The notes: a model not told the origin generated them from the sequence alone. Numbered from the stretch's first letter, positions 14,364 to 23,393 are shown. The stretch is 64,000 bases of DNA from Polluticaenibacter yanchengensis (GCA_027854065.1 JAQGEF010000009.1:1-64000); one strand, 5' to 3'. A program made the numbers and translations.

Positions 14364-17036
14364 ATGCTTGCAATGAATTCAGTTCATTTTTATATAAAAT
14401 ACAGCACCCGCTTTGGGGAGTCTGTACACCTGAGATTGTTCGGTAAAGAAACGGAGCCGGCTATTATTGAAATGAAATATTTCAGTAAGGAGATGTGGCA
14501 TGTGGTTTTGACTGCCGTGGAGCTGGAAAATATTTCTCATTACAATTATGCAGTGACCAAAACCGATGGGGAGTTGATTACGGAAACGGAAACAAAAAGA
14601 AGCGTCCTGCCGTGGTTATCTTCTACAGCAGGTTTGCAGGTTATTGACACCTGGAACTATACCGGTGAATATGAAAACGCGTTTTACACGCAGCCTTTTG
14701 AGCAAACTTTGCTGAAAGGTAGTATTGATGAGCCTTTCAGAAAGAATCCGGAGACACATATTGCTTTTTTGGTAAAAGCGCCTTTATTGGCGGCAAATCA
14801 AACATTGGGGTTATTGGGCAGTTCTGATGCATTCGGCAACTGGAAAGAAAAAAATATCATTCGTTCCACAAAAATGAACGATTGGTTTTGTTTCCAGGTG
14901 GAATCGGACGCGTTTCATAATTACTCAGAGTATAAATATGTTGTCATAAACAATGCTGACGGGGAAGTGGTATGTTACGAAAACGAATCAAACAGGACCT
15001 TGCCTGCCATTAATTATTTCAATATAACCACTGTTATTCACGATGGTTTTGTGCACTTACCTAACAACAGTTTTAAAGGGTCCGGTATCGCCATCCCTGT
15101 TTTCAGTATCCGCACTGCCAACGGCTTGGGCATCGGCGAATTCTGTGATATCAAGCCACTGGTTGACTGGAGCAAAAATATCGGGTTGAAACTTGTGCAG
15201 TTATTGCCGATAAATGATACATCAGCTACATTTACCTATAAAGACAGTTACCCTTATGCGGCTATCTCTGCTTTTGCGCTGCATCCTATTTATATAAACC
15301 TGGAACTGTTGGCCGGCAAGAACATTAATAAGATAAAAGATATCCTGGACAGAAAGGAGCAGTTGAATCTACTGGCCCAGGTGGATTATGTAGAAGTCAT
15401 TCATTTAAAATGGAAGGCTTTTAATATACTTTTCCCACTGGTAAAGAAGGGACTTTCCAAGGACAAAGCTTTTAATGATTATTTAAACAGTAATGCGCAC
15501 TGGTTAAAACCTTACGCAGCATTTTGCTATTTAAAAGATAAATACAGCACGCCGAATTTCTATAAGTGGGACACGAATAACACCTATTCCGAAACCGAGG
15601 TCAGCGGGTATTTAGAGCCTTCATTTACCGATTTTGACAAGGTGATGATCCATGTATGGCTGCAGTATCATTTACATTTACAATTAAGCGATGCGGTAAA
15701 ATATGCTCACGATAACCATATTGTGTTAAAGGGCGATATCCCGATAGGCATTTACCGTTATAGTGCGGATGCATGGTTTAACCCGGCATTGTATAATATG
15801 GATGCCCAGGCCGGTGCTCCGCCGGATGATTTTGCGATAAAAGGACAAAACTGGGGCTTTCCTACTTATAACTGGCAAAAAATGAAGGAGGATGGCTTTG
15901 CCTGGTGGAAACAACGCTTTGAACAACTGAGCCTTTATTTTGATGCATTCAGAATTGACCATATTTTAGGTTTCTTCAGAATATGGAGCATCCCGTTACA
16001 TGCCGTTGAAGGGATAATGGGACGTTTTGTACCCTGTTTACCGGTTTATAATTACGAGTTCCGTAACTACCATATTGCATTTGATGAAAACCGTTTCTGT
16101 AATCCTTTAATTACGGAGGATATTCTTTATAATTTATTCAGGCAGCATGTACAGTTTGCAAAAGATACCTTTTTGGATATCCGTGGCGAAGAGTATTATA
16201 TCCGGGACGAATTTAAAACACAGCAACAGGTTGAACAATGGTTTGCCAACCAATCCGGCCTGGACACCGGTATTAAAAACGGGATGTTCGATCTGATAAG
16301 TAATGTTATCCTGTTTAAAGATGACAAAGAAGAAAACGCGTATCATTTCAGAATAAATGCGCATGATACTTACAGTTTTAAATATTTCGACGATCATACG
16401 CGGAATCAAATACGACAGTTGTACAATGATTATTTCTATGCTCGTCAAAATGATTTCTGGCGTAAAGAAGCTCTTGAAAAGCTCCCGGCGTTAAAGGAAG
16501 CGACGAATATGCTTATTTGCGGAGAGGACCTGGGAATGGTACCGGATTCTGTACCTGGTGTCATGAGAGATTTAGGTCTGCTGAGTTTAGAGATCCAGCG
16601 GATGCCTAAAGACCCGACCCAGCAATTCTTTAACCCCGCCAATGCGCCATACCTGAGCGTGGTAACTCCAAGCACGCACGATATGAGCACCATTCGTGAA
16701 TGGTGGCAGGAAAATACCAGCAATACTCAAACTTTTTATAATACACAGTTAGGACGTTTAGGTCAGGCGCCTTATTACGCTGAGCCCTGGATTTGCCTGG
16801 ATATTCTTAAACAGCACTTATTCAGTACGGCTATGTGGAGCATTTTTCAAATTCAGGACCTTTTGAGTATTGATGGTGATATCCGTTGCCAGAACCCGGA
16901 AGATGAACGGATCAATGTACCGGCAGACCCGAACCATTACTGGCGCTACAGGATGCATTTAAGTTTTGATGAACTGGAACAACAAGAGGGACTTAATAAT
17001 AAACTGAACTGGTTAATTAAAAATTCAGGAAGATAA
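14364..17036 (+). CDS. malQ: 4-alpha-glucanotransferase with N-terminal starch-binding (CBM20) modules
   Basis: Transfers alpha-1,4-glucan segments in maltodextrin and glycogen metabolism (GH77). The 890 residues are well above the ~500 of E. coli-type short forms. The extra 270 or so N-terminal residues hold two CBM20-like domains (VHFYIKYSTRFGESVHLRLFG, then LGLLGSSDAFGNWKEKN), like plant DPE2. The GH77 domain shows the nucleophile in FDAFRIDHILGFFRIW (about Asp530), the acid/base Glu in CGEDLGMVPDSVP (about Glu720) and the third Asp in TPSTHDMSTIREWW (about Asp770). It may act on heteroglycans, as DPE2 does. It is monocistronic, with a bidirectional terminator. Confidence 0.95.
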   Translation: MLAMNSVHFYIKYSTRFGESVHLRLFGKETEPAIIEMKYFSKEMWHVVLTAVELENISHYNYAVTKTDGELITETETKRSVLPWLSSTAGLQVIDTWNYTGEYENAFYTQPFEQTLLKGSIDEPFRKNPETHIAFLVKAPLLAANQTLGLLGSSDAFGNWKEKNIIRSTKMNDWFCFQVESDAFHNYSEYKYVVINNADGEVVCYENESNRTLPAINYFNITTVIHDGFVHLPNNSFKGSGIAIPVFSIRTANGLGIGEFCDIKPLVDWSKNIGLKLVQLLPINDTSATFTYKDSYPYAAISAFALHPIYINLELLAGKNINKIKDILDRKEQLNLLAQVDYVEVIHLKWKAFNILFPLVKKGLSKDKAFNDYLNSNAHWLKPYAAFCYLKDKYSTPNFYKWDTNNTYSETEVSGYLEPSFTDFDKVMIHVWLQYHLHLQLSDAVKYAHDNHIVLKGDIPIGIYRYSADAWFNPALYNMDAQAGAPPDDFAIKGQNWGFPTYNWQKMKEDGFAWWKQRFEQLSLYFDAFRIDHILGFFRIWSIPLHAVEGIMGRFVPCLPVYNYEFRNYHIAFDENRFCNPLITEDILYNLFRQHVQFAKDTFLDIRGEEYYIRDEFKTQQQVEQWFANQSGLDTGIKNGMFDLISNVILFKDDKEENAYHFRINAHDTYSFKYFDDHTRNQIRQLYNDYFYARQNDFWRKEALEKLPALKEATNMLICGEDLGMVPDSVPGVMRDLGLLSLEIQRMPKDPTQQFFNPANAPYLSVVTPSTHDMSTIREWWQENTSNTQTFYNTQLGRLGQAPYYAEPWICLDILKQHLFSTAMWSIFQIQDLLSIDGDIRCQNPEDERINVPADPNHYWRYRMHLSFDELEQQEGLNNKLNWLIKNSGR

Positions 17037-17043
17037 AAACAAA

Positions 17044-17075
17044 AAAGCGAGAGGTAAATCCATCTCGCTTTTTTT
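17044..17075. terminator. Bidirectional terminator between malQ and the sigma operon
   Basis: 9-bp stem AAAGCGAGA / TCTCGCTTT with A-run upstream and T-run downstream. It serves the two converging transcripts. Confidence 0.8.
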
Positions 17076-17081
17076 CTATAA

Positions 17082-17540
17082 TTATTTATTGTTGGGCTTT
17101 TTAAAAGAGGTATTATACATCACCATTTTGTAAATACTCGAATCCAGGTATTGATACTGTTCGGGCCGCAATATTTTCTTAATACGAAAATAATGCCTTA
17201 GCATTTCTACTTCAATTGGTTTTTGAGAAGCAATAATCGAATCCGCCAATGCGTAAATAGCACTGTCCGATGCCGGGTCCTGGTGCATTAAATCTATCGT
17301 TTTCAACCGCACATTCCGGTAATCCAGGTTATAATTATCCAAAGCGGAATCGCGGATTACCCTGAGCGCACGATATTCTTTAGCCTGTGCAGAATCCAGC
17401 TGCATCGTCTTTATCGCCCATTCGCTTCTTGACGCATTTTTTTTCTGGTTCGGTAAATATTTGGTATAATAATATAATACTGCCAGATTAGTTAGAAGCA
17501 GCACCACAATTAACGATACCAATACTTTGTTTTTGTTCAT
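17082..17540 (-). CDS. Spy/CpxP-like membrane-anchored periplasmic protein (third gene of a sigma operon)
   Basis: 152 residues. One N-terminal membrane segment (about 5-26) is followed by an all-helical charged region with LTXXQ-family character (MQLDSAQAKEYRALRVIRDSALDNY, ILRPEQYQYLDS). That pattern resembles periplasmic stress sensors of the Spy/CpxP/ZraP type and heavy-metal-sensor proteins. It starts 5 bp after the upstream gene, in an operon with an ECF sigma factor. It is likely the sensor or chaperone arm of that system. Family assignment is tentative. Confidence 0.6.
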   Translation of the reverse strand: MNKNKVLVSLIVVLLLTNLAVLYYYTKYLPNQKKNASRSEWAIKTMQLDSAQAKEYRALRVIRDSALDNYNLDYRNVRLKTIDLMHQDPASDSAIYALADSIIASQKPIEVEMLRHYFRIKKILRPEQYQYLDSSIYKMVMYNTSFKKPNNK

Positions 17541-17545
17541 CTACC

Positions 17546-17875
17546 CTATTTTTTTTCAGTAGTCATATTATCAAAAGAATAATTCATAGTAGCATATCCC
17601 GATTCTATGGTGGATGCAGGAATGGTACTTTGTTGTTCTTTAGAGGACCACAACATTGCAGAAATATTAATAATTACCAACAAGGCGATTGCCGGTAATG
17701 CTATCTGTGGTTTACTAAAAAACATAGCTGCTTTACTCCAGAAACTGCGTTTTTCTGCCATCCTGGCCATTACGCGGGTGTACAAAAACGGTTTCGGATT
17801 AGCCCGTTCTATAGCTGATACACTGTCAAGCGCATCATCTATCAGTCTGTTTATGTTAAGTTCGTCCATTTTCAT
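17546..17875 (-). CDS. Small single-pass membrane protein, probable anti-sigma factor
   Basis: 109 residues. The N-terminal 55 residues are cytoplasmic and charged (INRLIDDALDSVSAIERANPKPFLYTRVMARM), with one membrane segment at about 57-73 (IALPAIALLVIINISAMLW) and a short periplasmic tail. This layout and its position directly after an ECF sigma gene are those of short Bacteroidota anti-sigma factors. No zinc-binding HxxxCxxC motif is seen. Function is inferred from context. Confidence 0.6.
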   Translation of the reverse strand: MKMDELNINRLIDDALDSVSAIERANPKPFLYTRVMARMAEKRSFWSKAAMFFSKPQIALPAIALLVIINISAMLWSSKEQQSTIPASTIESGYATMNYSFDNMTTEKK

Positions 17876-17918
17876 TTTTTATTCAGGTTTAGGTATATCG
17901 TAAATTATTAGACGACCT

Positions 17919-18494
17919 TTATTCTTTTTCTTGTCGGTAATAATTTTCTAAAAGTTTTTTTAAGTTATTTTTGGCTCTTTGCAGCAGGCTTTCTATGGCC
18001 GGTACACTGGTATTCATAATCTCACTCACTTCTTTATGTCCAAGATTTTCAATTCTTGTCAAAATGTATGCCGTTTTTTGCTGTTCCGGTAACTGGCTGA
18101 TGGCTTTAAACAATATGGCAGACTGTTGCTTGTTTTCCGCACTTACACCAGGGTGATGAAAATCAGGCGGATTAATAATCAATTCATTATTATCTCCAAA
18201 AATACTCATTAAAAAGCCTGATCGTTTTTTGCGCTTCTTACTTCTCAGGAAATCCAGGCTTTTGGTTACTGTTATTTTATATAACCAGGTGCTTAGTTTC
18301 GAATCGCCCTTAAAACTCTGTATAGACTCAAAAGCCTTTACAAAAACCTCCTGGGTAATATCTTCCGCCTCTATTTCCGACTGAACAATGCTCAGGCAGG
18401 TGTTATATACCAATGACTCGTTTAGCGTAACCAATTGCTTGTACGCCTGTGACTCACCGGATTTTAATGCCATAATTAACGCCTGTTCGCTCAA
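17919..18494 (-). CDS. ECF-type RNA polymerase sigma factor
   Basis: 191 residues with sigma-70 region 2 (YNTCLSIVQSEIEAEDITQEVFVKAFESIQSFKGDSKLSTWLYKI, about 30-75) and region 4 (LPEQQKTAYILTRIENLGHKEVSEIMNTSVPAIESLLQRAKNNLKK, about 135-180). It is the first gene of a three-gene operon with a membrane protein and a Spy-like protein, so envelope-stress control is likely. The spacer upstream carries GC-rich element copy R2. Confidence 0.93.
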   Translation of the reverse strand: MSEQALIMALKSGESQAYKQLVTLNESLVYNTCLSIVQSEIEAEDITQEVFVKAFESIQSFKGDSKLSTWLYKITVTKSLDFLRSKKRKKRSGFLMSIFGDNNELIINPPDFHHPGVSAENKQQSAILFKAISQLPEQQKTAYILTRIENLGHKEVSEIMNTSVPAIESLLQRAKNNLKKLLENYYRQEKE

Positions 18495-18573
18495 AATCTT
18501 GTGTAACTTTTTAAAAGAATTGCTAAATTAAACATCTTAAAATTTAAAAATAACAATTTCTTATTTTTTATTT

Positions 18574-18723
18574 GGGGCTTTGCACAGCAAATAAAAAATC
18601 AACAGTTGTCCGGCGTGTTCAGGGGTTCGCTGCGCTCCGTGCTGGTCTCAACAGGATTATTACAGGCTTCCAGGCTCGCACCAGCCGAAGCGGCTGCCCA
18701 CACCCGCCGCAGCCCCTCAACAT
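18574..18723 (+). repeat. Dispersed GC-rich hairpin element, copy R2
   Basis: It starts GGGGCTTTGCACAGCA and contains GGGGTTCGCTGCGCTCCG, then GTGCTGG and CTCGCACCAGC, and ends CCGCCGCAGCCCCTCAACA. It sits in the 434-bp spacer between the divergent sigma-factor and sugar dehydrogenase genes. The rest of that spacer (18724-18928) is AT-rich and has no clear feature beyond a likely promoter region. Confidence 0.65.
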
Positions 18724-18928
18724 TTATTTCTCTTCTCAACTCATCTATTCCGGGAACAATCTCTATCTTAAAACCCGTTAAAAATCATTATTTAAAAGGT
18801 GCAGTCTATACTTTTACTACTATAAAACCCGGCGCAGACTGTAAGATAAAAAGAATATTTTGGCATGGTTGTTGGCAATTTGTGAAAAGTACTGCATCCA
18901 TATTCTGTCATCTTTTAAAAGATCTCCT

Positions 18929-20149
18929 ATGCTTTCTAATAAAAAAATCGGGTTATACTTGTTATGTCTGTTTGTAATAGGTTGTTCTAAAGCGCAGAAA
19001 GAGCCAACAGATGAAACCAAACTACCACCGGTAGAAACCAATACTGCAAATACCAGTTACCAACCTGCGTTCAATGGCCAGACACGCATCAATGGCGTTA
19101 AAACAAAAACTGTATATAAAGTAAATGTAATTACCAATAGTTTATCCAGCCCCTGGGGTGTAGTAAGTATGCCCAACGGTAAACTGCTGGTAACCGAGAA
19201 AGCCGGCAGGATGAAAACCGTAACCACCGATGGAACCGTAAGTGCCGCCATTACCGGTATTCCGGCTGTCAATGCCTCAGGACAGGGCGGATTACTGGGT
19301 TTATGCCTGGATCCTTCATTTACAAGTAACCGTATGGTTTACTGGGTATTTTCCGAAGCAGTTGCAGGAGGCATTATTACATCGGTTGCCAAAGGAAGGT
19401 TGGCCAATAATGAGACTGCTATGGAAAGCTCTTCTGTTATTTACCGCTCCAATACGCCTCATAATGGCAGCCTGCATTTCGGAGGCAGAATTTTATTCGA
19501 CAGGACGGGGCATTTAGTGGTGAGTATCGGCGAAAAATCCGATATTGTTACCAGGCCCATGGCACAATCTATTACCAGCAGCCTGGGTAAAATAATAAGA
19601 ATCACTACCAGCGGTGCTGCCGCTGCAGACAACCCTGGTTTTAATAATGAAAGTGCGTTGCCGGAATTATTCAGCATCGGTCATAGAAATCCCCAGGGGT
19701 TGGCAGTACACCCGGAAACAGGCGAAATATGGCAAAGTGAGCATGGGTCCAGGGGCGGTGATGAAATAAACAGGCTGCAGGCTGGCGCTAATTATGGCTG
19801 GCCAATTATTACTTACGGCATTGAGTACGGCGGACAAACCATTGGTGCCGGTATCCAGCAGAAAGATGGCATGCAGCAACCGGTTTACTATTGGGACCCT
19901 GTCATATCTCCGAGCGGCATTACTTTTTACAGTGGCAACAGGATTCCGGAATGGCAAAACAATTTATTTATAGGTGCTTTAAGCGGAAAACATATCGCCA
20001 GGTTAGTGATTAAAAACAATAAAGTGACCGGTGAAGAACGTTTATTGACTTCGGAAGACCAGCGATTCCGGGATATCACACAAGCCCAAACCGGTGCTTT
20101 ATACGCCGTAACTGATGAAGGAAGGCTTTACAGTATTGATAAAGAATAG
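18929..20149 (+). CDS. PQQ-dependent sugar dehydrogenase-type lipoprotein (GSDH family)
   Basis: Beta-propeller oxidoreductase of the soluble glucose/sorbosone dehydrogenase family. I place the start at ATG 18929, because MLSNKKIGLYLLCLFVIGC then forms a lipoprotein signal with Cys19. An upstream in-frame ATG at 18860 would add an unlikely leader. Blocks typical of the family are SSPWGVVSMPNGKLLVTEKAGRM, QGGLLGLCLDPSF, NTPHNGSLHFGGRILFDRTGHL, GHRNPQGLAVHPETGEIW and SEHGSRGGDEINRLQAGANYGWP. The HR.PQG and EHG motifs carry the catalytic His and cofactor contacts. Where PQQ comes from is not visible here, as no pqq genes are in the window. Family members without PQQ exist, so the exact reaction is open. 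Confidence 0.9.
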   Translation: MLSNKKIGLYLLCLFVIGCSKAQKEPTDETKLPPVETNTANTSYQPAFNGQTRINGVKTKTVYKVNVITNSLSSPWGVVSMPNGKLLVTEKAGRMKTVTTDGTVSAAITGIPAVNASGQGGLLGLCLDPSFTSNRMVYWVFSEAVAGGIITSVAKGRLANNETAMESSSVIYRSNTPHNGSLHFGGRILFDRTGHLVVSIGEKSDIVTRPMAQSITSSLGKIIRITTSGAAAADNPGFNNESALPELFSIGHRNPQGLAVHPETGEIWQSEHGSRGGDEINRLQAGANYGWPIITYGIEYGGQTIGAGIQQKDGMQQPVYYWDPVISPSGITFYSGNRIPEWQNNLFIGALSGKHIARLVIKNNKVTGEERLLTSEDQRFRDITQAQTGALYAVTDEGRLYSIDKE

Positions 20150-20275
20150 GATAAATATCATCAGGATCTTTCCGGAATATAAAAAATCGCGAGGCTTACC
20201 CGTTTTACCAGCCTGCATTTTTTGCTCAGACTGGAAATTGATCGCAATTTGTATGAATGGGGATGTTTAAAGACA

Positions 20276-20313
20276 AATAAAAGCCAATGATTTGTATACC
20301 AATGGCTTTTATT
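20276..20313. terminator. Bidirectional terminator hairpin
   Basis: 11-bp perfect stem AATAAAAGCCA / TGGCTTTTATT with a 16-nt loop, between the 3' ends of the dehydrogenase and the minus-strand QueD-like gene. Confidence 0.7.
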
Positions 20314-20370
20314 AAATGCTTTATTTCTGTTCATTAACCCTGTAATAAGCTTCCGGCAGGATAACCCACC

Positions 20371-20781
20371 TTAATAAGCAGGATACTCCACTATATTTTT
20401 ATCCGTTTCCTGTAATTTAATAAACAATCCATGTTTTGCGTCTATATGTGGCCGTAAAAGATCATAAATAACAATTGCGATATTTTCAGCTGTAGGTATT
20501 AAACTTTTAAACTCCTCTGTATCAAGATTCAGATTCTTATGATCAAACTTATACAAAGCTTTATCCCAAATCAGGTCCTTCAACAGTTTCATATCCATCA
20601 CATAACCGGTTTCCGCATCTATCTCTCCTATTACTTTTATTTCCAGTACATAATTATGCCCGTGATAATTAGGCGAATTGCATTTACCATATAATTCTGC
20701 ATTGATTTTCTCAGGCAAATGCTGGTTATGTAACCTGTGAGCAGCATTAAAATGTTCTTTTCTTATTACAGCGACTTTCAT
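20371..20781 (-). CDS. 6-pyruvoyl/6-carboxytetrahydropterin synthase family protein, paralogue 1
   Basis: 136 residues. Zinc ligands are His15 (HFNAAH) and His40/His42 (NYHGHNY), and the catalytic Cys34 lies in YGKCNSPNYHGHNY. DHKNLN and PTAENIA (active-site Glu) complete the family pattern. It could be QueD (queuosine pathway) or a pterin synthase. It is divergent from a second copy of the same family 104 bp away. The two differ clearly, so they are not a recent duplication. Confidence 0.88.
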   Translation of the reverse strand: MKVAVIRKEHFNAAHRLHNQHLPEKINAELYGKCNSPNYHGHNYVLEIKVIGEIDAETGYVMDMKLLKDLIWDKALYKFDHKNLNLDTEEFKSLIPTAENIAIVIYDLLRPHIDAKHGLFIKLQETDKNIVEYPAY

Positions 20782-20885
20782 AATTGTAAAAATAATTTAA
20801 AAATAGTTTGCCAAATGCTAATTTATTGCAATAGCAACAGGCTGCATTTATTTAAAATTGTTAACTAACGTATATTTGCAGCCTT

Positions 20886-21293
20886 ATGGTGTACGTTACT
20901 AGGGTTGAGCACTTTAATGCAGCCCACAAATTATATAATCCCAACTGGAGCAAAGAGCAGAATGAGGAAGCATTTGGTCCTTGTGCCAATGCAAACTGGC
21001 ATGGTCATAATTACGAATTACATGTAACTGTTAAGGGCATACCCGACCCGGATACAGGCTTTATTATTGATGTAAAAAAACTGAGTAAGATTACCGCCAA
21101 ACATATTCTGGACAAAGTGGACCATAAAAACTTAAATGTGGATGTGGACTTTATGGAGGGAAAGCTGGCCAGTACGGAGAATTTCATCATCGAGATATGG
21201 AAGCAATTGGAACCTCATATTACCGGTGGCAAACTGCATCAATTAAGACTTTATGAAACGCCAAGGATTTATGTAGATTACTATGGCGAATAA
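20886..21293 (+). CDS. 6-pyruvoyl/6-carboxytetrahydropterin synthase family protein, paralogue 2
   Basis: 135 residues with His14 (HFNAAH), Cys33 (FGPCANANWHGHNYELHV), His39/His41, DHKNLNVD and STENFI. All residues needed for catalysis are present, as in paralogue 1. One copy may serve queuosine and the other another pterin. The final codons overlap the start of a small membrane protein gene by 11 bp, so the two are translationally coupled. Confidence 0.88.
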   Translation: MVYVTRVEHFNAAHKLYNPNWSKEQNEEAFGPCANANWHGHNYELHVTVKGIPDPDTGFIIDVKKLSKITAKHILDKVDHKNLNVDVDFMEGKLASTENFIIEIWKQLEPHITGGKLHQLRLYETPRIYVDYYGE

Positions 21294-21588
21294 TTTAACT
21301 TTTATGGGCGCACAAATAACAGAATCCGAAAAAAGGTTCTTAAGATACTGGGAAGAACAACGTACTGGTGGTAAATGGCAGTTTATTGGCATTTATTCTT
21401 TTGGGCTAACCATACTGGTATTTATTCTGAGTATCGCTATTGGTTTGTTTATGAGTTTTTCTCTGAAAAGCTACTCTCAAATAATTATTACGGCACTGAT
21501 TGCCATTACGTCCGGCATTGTATTATCCTTTTGCTTATGGAGCTACCAGGAGCAGAAGTTTAAAAAAATAATAAAGCGCTTTTTATAA
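21283..21588 (+). CDS. Small two-pass membrane protein
   Basis: 101 residues. A short charged N-terminus (TESEKRFLRYWEEQRTGGKWQ) precedes two membrane segments (about 33-55 and 63-88) and a basic tail (EQKFKKIIKRFL). It overlaps the upstream pterin synthase gene by 11 bp and its stop lies inside a terminator hairpin. I do not recognise a family. Confidence 0.65.
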   Translation: MANNLTFMGAQITESEKRFLRYWEEQRTGGKWQFIGIYSFGLTILVFILSIAIGLFMSFSLKSYSQIIITALIAITSGIVLSFCLWSYQEQKFKKIIKRFL

Positions 21589-21603
21589 AAGCGCTTTATT
21601 ATT
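21567..21603. terminator. Terminator overlapping the stop codon of the small membrane protein
   Basis: 17-bp perfect inverted repeat (21567-21583 / 21587-21603, core AAAGCGC / GCGCTTT) with a 3-nt loop. It includes the TAA stop. It is symmetric, so it can also serve the converging DUF983 gene. Confidence 0.75.
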
Positions 21604-21622
21604 TTAATTAACCTGGCACTTA

Positions 21623-22084
21623 TTACCAGTTTTTCATTTGCTCCTCTACAATCCTGTCAGGCGCTTCTGCCGGTTTTTCCCGCCAGTTTTTCTCGTATTT
21701 TAAAAATATTGCCAGCCAGCAAGCACGGCTTAACCGCATTATATAGGGCACTAATAGTACTAATATACCAATATTAACACCTAACCATATAAATAAGCTG
21801 TTATCATTAATGCTTATTCCAAAGAATACCCAGTAGGCAATAAACGTAGCCACACTTATGGCTACCGTCAAAGCATAGCTCATATAACCGGTACCGTAAT
21901 AAAAGCCTACTTCCAGCTCCAGTCTCTGACCACAGGCAGGGCAATAATCATACATGTCCATGTTTTTCTTGCTGCTGTAGCTTAACTTGTTTTTAAACAT
22001 CTTACCTGTCCTGCACCTGGAACATTTACATGCTACCAGGCTGCTTACCAGGTTTGCACTCGTCTTAAATTTACCTGCTTCCAT
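21623..22084 (-). CDS. DUF983 membrane protein with zinc-ribbon-like Cys pairs
   Basis: 153 residues. Two CxxC pairs near the N-terminus (CKCSRCRTGKMF and YDYCPACGQRL) suggest a zinc ribbon. Two membrane segments follow (about 75-95 and 105-125), as in DUF983 proteins. It lies 10 bp downstream of murF on the same strand. Function unknown. Confidence 0.8.
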   Translation of the reverse strand: MEAGKFKTSANLVSSLVACKCSRCRTGKMFKNKLSYSSKKNMDMYDYCPACGQRLELEVGFYYGTGYMSYALTVAISVATFIAYWVFFGISINDNSLFIWLGVNIGILVLLVPYIMRLSRACWLAIFLKYEKNWREKPAEAPDRIVEEQMKNW

Positions 22085-22094
22085 ATCAATTAAT

Positions 22095-23393
22095 TTATAG
22101 AATCACTTTTTCCATTTGTGTTCCCCTGCTTCCTTTCACCAGCATATAATTTCCTGTATCATTTTGCGCTTTCCACCAACGGGCCGCCTCTTCGGAAGAA
22201 GTAAAATAGGTAAACGCTTCCTTGAAAGGTTCAAATTCAGCGCCCACTAACACCACATTTTTAAAGTCAAATGTTTTAACCAGATCAAGCAACGCTTGAT
22301 GTTCTTTTTCACTTTCAGCGCCCAACTCTTTCATAGAACCCAAAAACAATATTTTAGGCTTTCCGGTTTTTAAGTTACCAATATTCTTTATAGCCAGTTC
22401 CATACTGGACGGGTTTGCATTATAAGCATCCAAAACAATGGTGTTGCCATCTTTTTCCAGCAACTGGCTCCTGCTGTTGCTTGGCGTATATTCAGAAACA
22501 GACGTTCTGATCGCTTCTGCCGTTACCCCGAAATAATTACCGAATATGGTTGCTGCCAATACATTATAAATATTGTAACTGCCTACCAGCTGAGTGTCCT
22601 GCTTATAAGTTTTACCTGCCAGGGCAATTTCTACTTCCAACAGTGGTTCTGATGCAATGGTTTTGCCCACTACATCATTCTGAAACGCGCTTTCCGGATT
22701 CGTTCCATAATAATGCTTTTTCTGTATGGCAGCGCTCATTGCCTGAAAATAATCAAAGTCACTGCATATAAAAGCAGTCCCATTATTAGCCGCCAGGTAA
22801 TCAAATAGCTCTCCTTTACCTTTTCGTACCCCTTCTATACTGCCAAACCCCTCTAAATGCGCTTTACCACAATTGGTGATTAAGCCATGAGTCGGCCTGG
22901 TATAAACACAGTAGCCGGCTATTTCACCTATATGATTGGCCCCCATTTCCACTACGGCAATTTCCGCATCAGGCTTTATTTTCAGCAATGTTAAGGGAAT
23001 ACCTATATGATTATTCAGATTCCCTTCTGTAGTGGCTGTTTTGAACCTGCTGCTCAATACTGCATGTACCAGTTCTTTCGTGGTGGTTTTGCCATTGCTG
23101 CCGGTAATGGCTATTACCGGTATATTCAACTGATTTCTATGATAACCTGCTAATGCCTGTAAGGTACTCAGTACATCGCTGCATAACAAAACTCTTTCAT
23201 CACTGTTATCTTTTACTTCATCAACTATAGAAAATGCGGCACCTGCCTCCAATGCTTTTAATGCGAAATCATTTCCATTAAAATTGGGGCCTTTCAGGGC
23301 AAAGAACAAACAGCCTTTTTCTATTTTCCTGGTATCTGTTACTACTTTAGGATGTTTCAGGTATATATTATAAAGTGCTTCTATAGAGATCAT
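22095..23393 (-). CDS. murF: UDP-N-acetylmuramoyl-tripeptide--D-alanyl-D-alanine ligase
   Basis: Adds D-Ala-D-Ala to the UDP-MurNAc-tripeptide, the last cytosolic step of the peptidoglycan precursor. The ATP loop GSNGKTTT is at 98-105. NLNNHIGIPLTLL, VVEMGANHIGEI, TNCGKAHLEGFGS and LDAYNANPSSM are Mur ligase signatures. The 432-residue length is normal. It sits between gldJ (upstream, separated by a terminator) and the DUF983 gene, and not in a mur/fts cluster. Confidence 0.96.
   Translation of the reverse strand: MISIEALYNIYLKHPKVVTDTRKIEKGCLFFALKGPNFNGNDFALKALEAGAAFSIVDEVKDNSDERVLLCSDVLSTLQALAGYHRNQLNIPVIAITGSNGKTTTKELVHAVLSSRFKTATTEGNLNNHIGIPLTLLKIKPDAEIAVVEMGANHIGEIAGYCVYTRPTHGLITNCGKAHLEGFGSIEGVRKGKGELFDYLAANNGTAFICSDFDYFQAMSAAIQKKHYYGTNPESAFQNDVVGKTIASEPLLEVEIALAGKTYKQDTQLVGSYNIYNVLAATIFGNYFGVTAEAIRTSVSEYTPSNSRSQLLEKDGNTIVLDAYNANPSSMELAIKNIGNLKTGKPKILFLGSMKELGAESEKEHQALLDLVKTFDFKNVVLVGAEFEPFKEAFTYFTSSEEAARWWKAQNDTGNYMLVKGSRGTQMEKVIL

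Noticed and set aside
18860..18928. Upstream start for the sugar dehydrogenase
   Set aside because: It adds 23 residues ahead of a clean lipoprotein signal that begins at 18929.
18606..18977. Plus-strand 123-residue frame over element R2
   Set aside because: Most of it is translation of the repeat element, with no start context and no conserved pattern.
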